NCBI GenBank assembly: GCA_963748315.1
Contig: CAVVIK010000010.1
Span: forward strand, 248,001-312,000
Direction: 5' to 3'
DNA: 64,000 nt
Source of the DNA: DASPHG01 sp963748315
Lineage (GTDB): Bacteria > Actinomycetota > Thermoleophilia > Solirubrobacterales > Thermoleophilaceae
Shown here: positions 38,976-47,075 of the stretch, piece by piece
Layout of the letters: each line of letters begins with the position of its first letter
Position numbering within the stretch: position 1 is the first letter of the stretch
Notes under the pieces: model-generated
Told to the model about the DNA's origin: nothing
The model's input: the letters and a program-made list of their open reading frames with translations, nothing else
The model's database searches: none
Program-made: the position numbers and the translations under genes

Positions 38976-39078
38976 CCTGCTCGATCGTGAGGTCGACGCC
39001 GTCGAGCGCGCGGACCTCGGTCCGTCCCTTGCCGTAGTGCATGTGGAGGTCGTGGGTCTCGATTGCGGGTGCGCCCAT
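38976..39078 (-). pseudogene. ABC transporter ATPase N-terminal fragment
   Basis: From ATG 39078 the frame encodes about 34 residues of a LolD/MacB-type ATPase start (IETHDLHMHYGKGRTEVRAL, then DGVDLTIEQ) and stops being ATPase-like before the Walker A motif, exactly where acetate-kinase sequence begins in another frame. It is a truncated 5' end fused to foreign sequence by deletion, recombination or misassembly. Confidence 0.7.
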
Positions 39079-39145
39079 GTGCGTGACGCTACGCCCGGTG
39101 CCCGAGCCGGACATCGGGAGCGACCCGCGAGCCTGGTGCGGATAA

Positions 39146-40600
39146 CTACCGAGCCGCTTCGCGCAGCACGTGGTCGAAGAGATCGACGTACTGCGTGAGG
39201 TGGCGCGGCCCGAGGAACGCCTCCCGTACGCGCAGCCGGGCCTGCTCACCAAGCCGCGCGGCGCGTGCGGGGTCGTTCAGGAGGCCCGTGACGGCGTTCC
39301 CGAAAGCGCCCAGGTCGTGCGCCTCTACAAGCACGCCCGTCTCGCCGTCGACGATCTGGTCCTGGATCCCGCCGACGGCCGACGCGACGACCGGCCGCGC
39401 CTTCCACATCGCCTCCGCGACGGTCAGGCCGAATCCCTCCGCGAGGCTCTTCTGGCAGACGACGTCCGAGCGCCGCTGGAGCGCGTTCACGATCGCGGCG
39501 TTCTCCTCGAGGTCGTCCATCGGGAGCAACGCGAGATGCACGCGGGAGCGGACCTCGCCGGGGAGCCGTTCGCGCTGCGCCGCCACCTCCCGCAGCACCT
39601 CCGCGCCCTCCGGGTCGTCGGCGACTGCCGCGACGGCGGGCCCGGCGAGCACCAGATGCGCGTCCGCCTGCGGCGCGATGGTGCCGGCGAAAGCCTCGAG
39701 CACCCCGGCGGGATCCTTGAGCCGGTCCCAGCGCGAGACCTGGGTCACGATCGGCACCGACGCCGGCAGCGGCTCGTCCTCGATCAGCTCGGCACGGGCA
39801 TCGACGCGTTCCGGGGATCCGTCCGTACGCGTGAACACCGGCGCTTCGCGGGGAGGCTTGCCCGCGCCAAGGCCGGCTATCGCGAGAATTGCGGAGATGG
39901 TCTGCGGCTCTAGCGGCTGGTTCTTGGGAGTGAAGACGTCGATCGAGGGCGGAATGACGAACAGCCGCTCGGGGTCGAGGTCCTCCCAGGCGAACGCCCT
40001 GCGCGAGAACACGTGCGCCCGCGCGTCCTCCACGTACGGCCGCAGGAAGTCCCACGCCGACCGCGCGAAGTCGTTCGGCACGTCGAGCCCGACATGGCAG
40101 CGCCAGATCACGTGTGCCCCGCGGTCGAGCAGGGGCCGCACCAGCCCGGCGGTCTGCGGGTCGTGCAGCAGCATCAGGTCGCCCGCGCGGACATCCCGCC
40201 GGAGGGCGCGCGCGTTCTCGTCGCTGACCCGCTCGTAGATCGCTCGCTCCGCTTCAGCGAGCGGGCCGCCGTCCCCGGCGGCGCCATGAAGGCGATTGTG
40301 GAGCCGTTTGGTCACGGCGAAGAAGTCCGGGTTGCCGGCCATGACACTCCAGCGGCAGTCGAAGCCGGCCCCGCGCACGTACGCGACGAGCGACTGCAGG
40401 AGCTCGGCCACGCCGCCCCCACGGGCCGTGGAGTTGACGTTCCAGATGACGCGCGCGTCGATCATGCGCCGCGCGCGCTCAATCGTCGCGAGGAGGTCCG
40501 ACCACTGCGCCTGCGTCAGCACGGTCTGGAACCGCGCCGGCGACTGCGCAGCGGTCGGCACCTCCTCGAGCAGCCTCAGCTCTTGTGCGTCTCGCGCCAC
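39146..40600 (-). CDS. family 4 glycosyltransferase, trehalose synthase (TreT)-like
   Basis: From GTG 40600 the product is 484 residues. The N-terminal half carries the TreT-type opening VIWNVNSTARGGGVAELLQS, HDPQTAGLVRPLL and WRCHVGLDVPND. The C-terminal half is a GT-B nucleotide-sugar-binding domain with VTQVSRWDRLKDPAGVLEAF and the E-x7-E motif KSLAEGFGLTVAEAMWKARP. TreT enzymes make trehalose from NDP-glucose and glucose. Whether this one does so or transfers glucose elsewhere is not decidable here. The start overlaps the upstream membrane-protein stop by 25 bases, so the two are coupled. The ATG 45 codons later would remove part of the fold. Confidence 0.85.
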   Translation of the reverse strand: MARDAQELRLLEEVPTAAQSPARFQTVLTQAQWSDLLATIERARRMIDARVIWNVNSTARGGGVAELLQSLVAYVRGAGFDCRWSVMAGNPDFFAVTKRLHNRLHGAAGDGGPLAEAERAIYERVSDENARALRRDVRAGDLMLLHDPQTAGLVRPLLDRGAHVIWRCHVGLDVPNDFARSAWDFLRPYVEDARAHVFSRRAFAWEDLDPERLFVIPPSIDVFTPKNQPLEPQTISAILAIAGLGAGKPPREAPVFTRTDGSPERVDARAELIEDEPLPASVPIVTQVSRWDRLKDPAGVLEAFAGTIAPQADAHLVLAGPAVAAVADDPEGAEVLREVAAQRERLPGEVRSRVHLALLPMDDLEENAAIVNALQRRSDVVCQKSLAEGFGLTVAEAMWKARPVVASAVGGIQDQIVDGETGVLVEAHDLGAFGNAVTGLLNDPARAARLGEQARLRVREAFLGPRHLTQYVDLFDHVLREAAR

Positions 40601-41157
40601 GGCAGACGGAGCGTAAGGACCAGGAAGCCGATACCCGCGAGCAGCAGGCAGATGCCCATCACGATCGAGAAGGTCGCCACCTGCTCCGCGAAATACGACG
40701 TGTTGAGCGCCGTCGACAGGGCGGTCTCCGTCACCCAGATGTTCCGCTCGGGGTTGCTCACCGGCTCGCCCGACTTCGGGTCGATCGCGGCCTCGGACTC
40801 CTCCGCTGTCGGCTCGCCGTCCTTGCCGATGAACCGCGGCATCTCGGCGTAGGTCTTGCCGTCCGTGTCCTCCAGCGCGTGGATCCGCATGTACTCCGCG
40901 AAGCACTTCGCGCTGTCGCCATCGTCGACGTCCTCATCGGCGACGGTGCAGTCCGGGATGTCGGCGTCGATGCCGGCCTCCTCTACAGCCGCGCGCGTGT
41001 CGTCCGGATTCATGTCCGGCGTCCCGACGATCTGCTCCGCCTGGATCTTGTCCTGCACCTCGCCGCGTCCGGATGCGCCAACGACGATCGATCCGATGCC
41101 GATGCCGATCATCACCACGCTCGCGGCGATGCCGGCATACACGTACAACCTGTTCAT
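40576..41157 (-). CDS. membrane protein with two helices and an acidic external loop
   Basis: The 193-residue product starts with a helix (VYAGIAASVVMIGIGIGSIV). A roughly 120-residue acidic hydrophilic domain follows, with two Cys (IPDCTVADED, SAKCFAEYMR), and a second helix ends the protein (FSIVMGICLLLAGIGFLVLT). Topology suggests both ends inside and the loop outside, with a possible disulfide. I recognise it only as a recurring actinobacterial hypothetical protein. AGGAGG lies five bases before the ATG. It is coupled to the glycosyltransferase, so a role in envelope or compatible-solute metabolism is conceivable. Confidence 0.7.
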   Translation of the reverse strand: MNRLYVYAGIAASVVMIGIGIGSIVVGASGRGEVQDKIQAEQIVGTPDMNPDDTRAAVEEAGIDADIPDCTVADEDVDDGDSAKCFAEYMRIHALEDTDGKTYAEMPRFIGKDGEPTAEESEAAIDPKSGEPVSNPERNIWVTETALSTALNTSYFAEQVATFSIVMGICLLLAGIGFLVLTLRLPWRETHKS

Positions 41158-41237
41158 CTGAGCCTCCTGAGGGTTCGGTGTCGAACCAGCATCGGAGTCC
41201 CAGCCTCGCCGAGCATCGGTTCGCGCTACGGCATTCG

Positions 41238-41278
41238 ATCCGTGTTAACCCGCAACCGGTCCGCGTGTTGACACGGAT
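41238..41278. repeat. 12-bp inverted repeat in a 323-base gap
   Basis: ATCCGTGTTAAC (41238-41249) and GTTGACACGGAT (41267-41278) are inverted copies with one mismatch, separated by 17 bases. They lie about 80 bases upstream of the minus-strand membrane-protein gene. It may be an operator or a hairpin. The rest of the gap (41158-41480) holds only a 52-codon open frame at 41312-41470 that I do not trust as a gene. Confidence 0.45.
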
Positions 41279-41480
41279 GCCTGCCGGAGCTCGGCAACCG
41301 AAGATCGGAGCATGAAGCCGACCCCGCTACAGATTCCTCGACGTGAACTGCTCGGCTGCGACCCTGAGCCGCTCGGGACCGAGCGCTACGCGCGCCTTGT
41401 GACCCGGATGGCCAGGCATTCCAAAAGGCCCCGTCGTTCGGTAGCGTCGCATCGACGCCCGGCGCACTGAGGACCCGCAG

Positions 41481-42656
41481 ATGCACGTCGTAATCGCAGG
41501 AGGAGGAGTGGCCGCTCTCGAGGCGGCGATCGCGTTGCGCGACCTGGCGGGCGAGCGGGTGGACATCACAATGCTCGCGCCGGAGGACGACTTCGTGTTC
41601 AAGCCGCTCTCCGTCGGCGAGCCGTTCGCGCTCGGCGACGCCCAGCGCCTGCCGCTGAAGAAGTTCGCGCGCGATCTCAAGCTCGAGCTCGTCAGCGACG
41701 GGCTCGCGTCGGTGTCGCCTGCCTCGGGTGTGCTTCGCACCACGGGCGGCAACGAGCTGAGCTACGACAAGCTCGTGATCGCGACGGGCGCAAGGCGCGA
41801 GGAGCCGTTCGAGCACGCGACGACGTTCCGCGGCCAGGAGGACAGCGAGAAGCTCCACGGCCTGATCCAGGACTTGGAGGGCGAGTACGCGCGCCGCATC
41901 GCGTTCGTGGTCCCGACGGGCGTGACCTGGACCCTGCCGCTCTACGAGCTCGCGCTGATGACCGCGCGGCGAGCGCACGACATGTCCCTCGAGGGTGTCG
42001 AGCTGACCTTCGTCACGCCGGAGGACGGGCCGCTCGCCGTGTTCGGGCCCGGGCCGAGCGACGAGGTGCTCGAACTGCTCGAGCAGGCGGGCATCACCGT
42101 TCGCTGTTCCGTGCACGCGGAGATGCCGCGCAAGGGCACGGTCGTCCTGCATCCGGGCGGGGACCAGATCGAAGCGGACCGCATCGTCACGCTTGCGCGG
42201 CTGCGGGGCAACGAGATCCGGTCGCTGCCCCAGGATGAGGACGGCTTCCTGCCGATCGACAACCACGGCCGCGTGGTCGGAATCGAGAACGTCTACGCGG
42301 CCGGCGACGGCACGAACTTCCCGGTCAAGCAGGGCGGCATCGCGTGCCAGCAGGCGGATGCGGTCGCCGAGGTGATCGCCCGAGCGGCCGGCGCGTCGAT
42401 CGAGCCACGGTCGTTCAGGCCGGTCCTGCGGGGCCAGCTGATCACCGGCCGCGAATCCAGGTTCATGCGCACGAACCTGAGCGGCCGCGAGGGTGACAGC
42501 GCACAGACCTCGCCAGAGACGCTGTGGTGGCCGCCGAGCAAGGTCGCGGGACGCTACCTCGCGCCGTATCTCCACGAGACCGAGGCGGCGGCCGAGCGGG
42601 AGGCCCACCGCAAGCAGGCGCTCATGGGCCGCGAGTACGAGATCAGACCCGGCTAG
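41481..42656 (+). CDS. FAD-dependent pyridine nucleotide-disulfide oxidoreductase family protein (paralogue 1)
   Basis: The 391-residue flavoprotein has an N-terminal FAD motif (HVVIAGGGVAALEAAIALRD), a SYDKLVIATGARR middle motif and the C-terminal FAD site NVYAAGDGTNFPVKQGGIAC. This resembles sulfide:quinone reductases and type II NADH dehydrogenases, but the redox Cys pair of SQR is not seen. A conserved tail (TLWWPPSKVAGRYLAPYL) recurs in the paralogue at 45810. A role in electron transfer to quinone or in sulfide/redox handling is inferred. The surrounding genes form a redox/hypoxia-type locus around a DosS-like sensor. Confidence 0.85.
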   Translation: MHVVIAGGGVAALEAAIALRDLAGERVDITMLAPEDDFVFKPLSVGEPFALGDAQRLPLKKFARDLKLELVSDGLASVSPASGVLRTTGGNELSYDKLVIATGARREEPFEHATTFRGQEDSEKLHGLIQDLEGEYARRIAFVVPTGVTWTLPLYELALMTARRAHDMSLEGVELTFVTPEDGPLAVFGPGPSDEVLELLEQAGITVRCSVHAEMPRKGTVVLHPGGDQIEADRIVTLARLRGNEIRSLPQDEDGFLPIDNHGRVVGIENVYAAGDGTNFPVKQGGIACQQADAVAEVIARAAGASIEPRSFRPVLRGQLITGRESRFMRTNLSGREGDSAQTSPETLWWPPSKVAGRYLAPYLHETEAAAEREAHRKQALMGREYEIRPG

Positions 42657-42661
42657 CGAAG

Positions 42662-43396
42662 CTAAACGCCAAGCAGCGCGCTCAGGCCGAGCATCACGGC
42701 GGAGCCGGCCACGATTCCGGTGAGGGCCGTGCGCACACGTCCTGACTCGAACGCGGACGGGGCGAGCTCGAGCGCTACGAGCGCGAGCATCGCGCCGGCC
42801 GCGAAGGCGAACGAGATCGGCAAGAGACCGTCGATTTCTTCGACGAGCAGGTACGCGATGATCGCGCCGATCGGCTGCGGGGCGCTCGTACCGACGGCGG
42901 CCCAGAACTGGCGCGCCCGGCCATAGCCCGCTGTGGCCAGCGGTATCGCGACACTTGTTCCCTCCGGCACGTTCTGCGCTCCGATCGCGAGGATCACGAA
43001 CAGGCCGAGCCCGGCAGTGTCTGATGCATAGGCGGTGCCGATGGCGAAGCCCTCCGGCAGGCTGTGCACGAGCAGGACGAGAAACACCAGGAGGGCGGTC
43101 CGGCGCTCGGCGGAGTAGGTCACTCGCGAGCGCGGCGACTCGATCCACCACCGGCTTGCGAGCAGAAACGCCACCCCGAGGGCTGCTCCCAGAGCCACAT
43201 CGCCGGCCGTCCCTTCGTCGAGAGCCGGCAGCAGCAGCCCGACGACCGAGGCCACCGTCATGACGCCCGCGGCGAAGCCCAGCAACCACGGCCGCAAGGT
43301 CGCGGCCCGCTCGCCGAGGAAGAACACCGGCACCGCTCCGAGGCCGGTCGCGACCGCCGTCGCCGTCGCGGCGAGCGTGAGCAGGAGCAGGTCCAC
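42662..43396 (-). CDS. ZIP-family metal transporter
   Basis: The 244-residue protein has seven to eight hydrophobic helices. The two ZIP metal-site helices are present: LLVHSLPEGFAIGTAYA (H-S-x-P-E-G) and LAIGAQNVPEGTSVAIPL (Q-N-x-P-E-G, Gln in place of the more usual His). Such proteins import zinc or other divalent metals. The start is GTG, 23 bases from the divergent response-regulator ATG, so metal uptake and the two-component system share a promoter region. It ends 5 bases beyond the converging oxidoreductase stop. Confidence 0.88.
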   Translation of the reverse strand: MDLLLLTLAATATAVATGLGAVPVFFLGERAATLRPWLLGFAAGVMTVASVVGLLLPALDEGTAGDVALGAALGVAFLLASRWWIESPRSRVTYSAERRTALLVFLVLLVHSLPEGFAIGTAYASDTAGLGLFVILAIGAQNVPEGTSVAIPLATAGYGRARQFWAAVGTSAPQPIGAIIAYLLVEEIDGLLPISFAFAAGAMLALVALELAPSAFESGRVRTALTGIVAGSAVMLGLSALLGV

Positions 43397-43419
43397 GAGG
43401 CGAGGGTAGGGTGCCGACC

Positions 43420-44049
43420 ATGATCCGGATCGTCATCGCCGACGACCACCAGGTCGTGCGCAGCGGCCTCAAACTGCTGCTCGATGCGGAGGAGGATCTC
43501 GAGGTCGTCGCCGAGGCGGGCGACGTCGACTCCGCGACGCGGACCGTGCTCGGCTACAAGCCGGACGTGCTCGTGCTCGACCTCAACATGCCGGACGGAT
43601 CGAGCCTGCCGGCGATCCCGAAAATGCTGAGCGACTCACCGGGCACGAACATCGTCGTCCTGACGATGCAGGAGGATCCCGCATTCGCGCGCGAGGCTCT
43701 CCAGGCGGGCGCCCGCGGCTACGTCCTGAAGGAGGCGGCCGACAGGGAGCTCGTCGAGGCGGTCCGGATGGCCGCCGCGGGAAGGACGTATCTCCACCCC
43801 GAGCTGGGCGGGAAGATCGCGGCCGAGCCGCCCAAGCCGGCGGGGCCGCCGGACGACCTCACCGAGCGCGAGGTAGACATCCTGCGACTGATCGCGCTGG
43901 GGCACACCAACACTGAGATCGCCGAACAGCTGTTCCTCAGTGTTCGGACGGTGGAGTCGCACCGTGCGCGCGTGCAGCAGAAGACGGGCCTCACCACCCG
44001 CGCGGAGCTCGTCCGATACGCGCTCGACAACGAGATCGTCGAGCGCTAG
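43420..44049 (+). CDS. NarL/DosR-type response regulator
   Basis: The 209-residue protein has a receiver domain with acidic pocket (VIADDHQVVRSGLKLLL), phospho-acceptor Asp (DVLVLDLNMPDGSS) and switch Lys (YVLKEAADRE). A LuxR DNA-binding domain follows (LTEREVDILRLIALGHTNTE, LFLSVRTVESHRARVQQKTG). It is the evident partner of the convergent GAF-GAF histidine kinase, whose stop it shares as CTAG at 44046. I chose ATG 43420 (spacing 9 from AGGG) over GTG 43411. Likely targets are the flanking oxidoreductase, nitrite-reductase-like and stress-protein genes. Confidence 0.92.
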   Translation: MIRIVIADDHQVVRSGLKLLLDAEEDLEVVAEAGDVDSATRTVLGYKPDVLVLDLNMPDGSSLPAIPKMLSDSPGTNIVVLTMQEDPAFAREALQAGARGYVLKEAADRELVEAVRMAAAGRTYLHPELGGKIAAEPPKPAGPPDDLTEREVDILRLIALGHTNTEIAEQLFLSVRTVESHRARVQQKTGLTTRAELVRYALDNEIVER

Positions 44050-45707
44050 TCCGCATGCCGGACCGGAATGGACGCTCGGACGAGCGTCCCGAGCCCGGCT
44101 TCGGACGATTCGACGGCGAGCGTGCCGCCCAGCATCTCGACGCGCTCCCGCATTCCTGTGAGGCCGAAGCCGGAACGGGGCGCGGACGGCTCGAAGCCAC
44201 GACCGTCGTCACGCACAGCCACGTCGAGGCGGCCGTTCGTCTCGGCGATCCGCACTTCGGCCGTCACCGCAGCCGCGTGCTTTCCGATGTTCGTGAGCCC
44301 CTCCTGGACGATCCGGTAGGCCGTGCTCTCGATCTCCGGCGCGAGCCGCGCTCCGCCTTCGTCCGAGGCGAGCGCGATCTCAATTGTGATCTCGAGGCCC
44401 TGTGTTGACAGCGTGCGCTCGACAAGGCTCTCGACCGCGGCCCTCAGGCCGATCTCGTCGAGCGCCGCGGGACGCAGCTCGGCGATCAGGGCCCGCAGCT
44501 TGGCCACCTCCTCGCGGATCTGCTCGGTCGCGTCCGTCACACCCGCGCGAAGGTCGTCCTCCGACGACCCGCGCAGAGCGGACCCCAGCGTCATGCCGAG
44601 GCCCGCGAGTCCCTGCAGCGTGTCGTCGTGCAGCTCGCGCGCCCACCGCTTGCGCTCCTGCTCGGAGGCATCGATCGAGAGCCGCAGCCGGTCCTCGGCG
44701 ACGGACTTCGCCGTTGCGACGGCCGCAGCGGCGCTAGCCGCGAAGCCCGACATCAGCCGCTCATCCTCGTCGGTGAACTCGGGGCCGTCCGAGCGGCGGT
44801 CGAAGGCGGCGAGCACGCCGTGCGTGCTACCGCGGAAGACGAGCGGGACGAGCAGCGCGCTCGTTGCGCCGGCCATCACGACAGGTGCTCGCCGAAGCTG
44901 CGATTGCACATCCCCGATCCGCTCCGGTCTCCCAGTGAGGAGGACATCGCCGCTCAAAGAGCCCGACACGGGCACATGAGCGCCCTCGGCGGACGGAGCG
45001 ATGTCTCCGGCCGTCGCCTGCACGATGAGCTCGTCTCCCTCGAGCAGCATGATCACAACGGCCGTCGCCTCGACGAGCGCGCGGCCACGCTTGACGATGA
45101 GCTCGAGCACGCGCTCAAGCTCGGTCTCGCCCGCGAGGGCACGCGCGATCTCGATCGTGGCCTCGAGCCCGCGGACAGCACGCTCGAGCTCGCCACGCCT
45201 GCGCTGCACGCCTTCGTAGAGCCGCGCGTTGTCGATCGCAATCGCGGCCCAGTCGGCGAGGACGAGCAGGGCCTCCTCGTCCTCCTCGGTGAACGGGCCG
45301 CCCTGTTTGTCGGTCAGGTACAGGTTGCCCCACGCCTCGCCCCTGATGAGGACCGGCGCACCGAGGAACGTCTTCATCGGCGGGTGGTTGGGCGGGAATC
45401 CGTACGAGTCGGGGTGGGACCCCACGTCCTCCAGCCGGAGCGGCTTCGGATCGCTGATCAGGAGCCCGAGCACGCCGTGCCCGCGCGGCAGCGAGCCGAT
45501 TCGGCTCCGCTGCTCCTCGTCGATTCCGACCGTCAGAAACTGCTCGAGCTGCTGCTTGTTCTCATCGAGAATCCCGAGCGCGGCGTAGTGGGCGCCGGTG
45601 AGTTCGCGCGCGACCTCGAGCACCCGGTCGAGGACGTTGGGCAGGTGCAGCTCGGACACGAGCGACCGCCCCACCTCGATGAGCCGCTCGAGACGCTGGG
45701 CATCCAC
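44046..45707 (-). CDS. DosS/DevS-like GAF-GAF sensor histidine kinase
   Basis: The GTG-started 553-residue kinase has two GAF domains (about 15-165 and 185-330), a HisKA_3 dimerisation helix with phospho-His (ERKRWARELHDDTLQGLAG) and a HATPase (VQEGLTNIGKHAAAVTAE, RDDGRGFEPSAPRSGFGLTG). The first GAF closely resembles the heme domain of mycobacterial DosS: LPRGHGVLGLLISDPKPLRL, GFPPNHPPMKTFLGAP, GNLYLTDKQGG. The His before PPM and the Tyr 22 residues later match DosS His149 and Tyr171, as I recall them, the heme ligand and distal pocket residue. It is therefore a likely oxygen/NO/CO or redox sensor signalling to the adjacent regulator. Confidence 0.9.
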   Translation of the reverse strand: MDAQRLERLIEVGRSLVSELHLPNVLDRVLEVARELTGAHYAALGILDENKQQLEQFLTVGIDEEQRSRIGSLPRGHGVLGLLISDPKPLRLEDVGSHPDSYGFPPNHPPMKTFLGAPVLIRGEAWGNLYLTDKQGGPFTEEDEEALLVLADWAAIAIDNARLYEGVQRRRGELERAVRGLEATIEIARALAGETELERVLELIVKRGRALVEATAVVIMLLEGDELIVQATAGDIAPSAEGAHVPVSGSLSGDVLLTGRPERIGDVQSQLRRAPVVMAGATSALLVPLVFRGSTHGVLAAFDRRSDGPEFTDEDERLMSGFAASAAAAVATAKSVAEDRLRLSIDASEQERKRWARELHDDTLQGLAGLGMTLGSALRGSSEDDLRAGVTDATEQIREEVAKLRALIAELRPAALDEIGLRAAVESLVERTLSTQGLEITIEIALASDEGGARLAPEIESTAYRIVQEGLTNIGKHAAAVTAEVRIAETNGRLDVAVRDDGRGFEPSAPRSGFGLTGMRERVEMLGGTLAVESSEAGLGTLVRASIPVRHAD

Positions 45708-45809
45708 GACTCCAAATCTAAACCGGCTGCGGGGAACTACGGGCGCGATCGGCGGGAGCGAACGGATGCCGCCCGCCCCGGGGTTGCCGATCCTGTAGCC
45801 GTGCTCGAG

Positions 45810-46974
45810 ATGCGGACACCCACCCGGAGACGAAACGGCGATTCGGACAGCTCGCACAAGGTCGTAATTGCCGGCGGAGGAGTCGCAGCGCTCGAGGCGC
45901 TGCTCAGGCTCAGGGAGCTTGCGCAGGATCGCGTCGAGATCGATCTCGTGACGCCGAACTCCGAGTTCGTCAACCGGCCGATGGAGCTCGCCGCGCTCTT
46001 CCACGACGAGCGCGTCCAGCACTTCGACCTGGCCCGGATCGCCGGCGACCAGGGCGCGACGCTCGTGCCCGACCGCCTCGAGGGTGTCTGGCCCGACAAG
46101 CGCGTCGTCCTGCAGTCGGGCGCGCAGCGGGCCTACGACTCGCTCCTGCTCGCGGTGGGCGCGCACCTGCGCGTCGGGGTACCCGGCGCGATGACGGTGG
46201 CGGCGCCGGGTTTCCGACAGGAATTTCGCCGTGCGCTCGACGACGTCGAGCGCGGCATCGCCCGCAGGCTCGCCTTCGCCGCTCCGGCGGGCACCGGGTG
46301 GCTGCTACCGCTGTACGAGCTAGTCCTTCTGACTGCCGACAACCTCGCGGAACGCGGGGTGACAGCCGAGCTGATCGTGGTGACACCCGAGGACGCTCCG
46401 CTCGAAGCCTTTGGGCTCGAAGCCTCCCAGCAGCTCGACGGCCTCCTCGCGGAGCGCGGCGTCGAGCTCCTCGCGGGCCACCGACCGGTCAGTTTCGACG
46501 TCAACGGGCTGGTCACCGCCCCTTCCGGGCTGATCGACGCGGACCGAGCCGTCGCCCTTCCCGCGATGCGCGGACCGAACATCCGCGGAGTCCCCCAGAC
46601 CGTGGCGGGTTACATCGCCACGGACCGGCACGGCCGCGTGCTCGGGGCGGACGACGTGTACGCCGCGGGCGACGGCACCGCCTTCCCCGTCAAGCAGGGC
46701 GGCCTGGCCGCCCAGCAGGCCGACGCCGCCGCCGAGGCGATCGCTGCCGCTGCCGGAGTCGAGATCGAGCCGACGCCCTTCGTCCCCGTCCTGCGCGGAC
46801 TGCTGCTGACGGGCGGCGAGCCGCGCTTCCTGCGCCACGACTTGAGCAGGCCAGGATCTCCCGACCGAGACGGCCGATCGGTCGCTCTGGTGGCCGCCCG
46901 CGAAGGTCGCCGCGCGCAGCCTCACGCCGTACCTGGCGGCCCGGCCCGGCCTTGAGCTGCGGAGAACTACGTAG
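45810..46974 (+). CDS. FAD-dependent oxidoreductase (paralogue 2, frameshifted)
   Basis: This is a paralogue of the enzyme at 41481: KVVIAGGGVAALEALLRLRE at the N-terminus and DVYAAGDGTAFPVKQGGLAA near the C-terminus. An extra base near 46847 makes the raw frame end early at 46955. Removing it restores GQDLPTETADRSLWWPPAK and a tail ending at TAG 46974, matching paralogue 1. The start may be ATG 45810 or GTG 45801. The divergent sensor kinase begins 102 bases away. SQR/NDH-2-like electron transfer is inferred; no active-site Cys pair is visible. Confidence 0.82.
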
Positions 46975-47075
46975 GCGCGCTCCGGGTTCGCGCGCCAGCC
47001 GGTCGGCTTTTCCCGGTCGTAGCCCGCGCTCAGAAGACCGAGATTTAGAGCAGCACAACGACTGAGGGAGAAGCA

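Noticed and set aside
41265..41275. TTGACA as a sigma-70 -35 box
   Set aside because: No TANNNT-type -10 hexamer at 16-18 bases on that strand; the sequence is better explained as one arm of the inverted repeat.
41226..43472. 748-codon minus-strand frame across the oxidoreductase and ZIP genes
   Set aside because: It reads the ZIP gene in the wrong frame and the oxidoreductase in antisense; both real genes have clear motifs.
44046..45707. Sensor kinase as a simple NreB/NarX-like protein
   Set aside because: It has no Fe-S Cys cluster or membrane helices, and the two GAF domains with the HPPM and GNLY motifs fit DosS/DevS better.
44628..46955. Start of the second oxidoreductase at 44628 (775 codons)
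   Set aside because: The first 390 codons are antisense to the sensor kinase; flavoprotein homology begins just after 45810.
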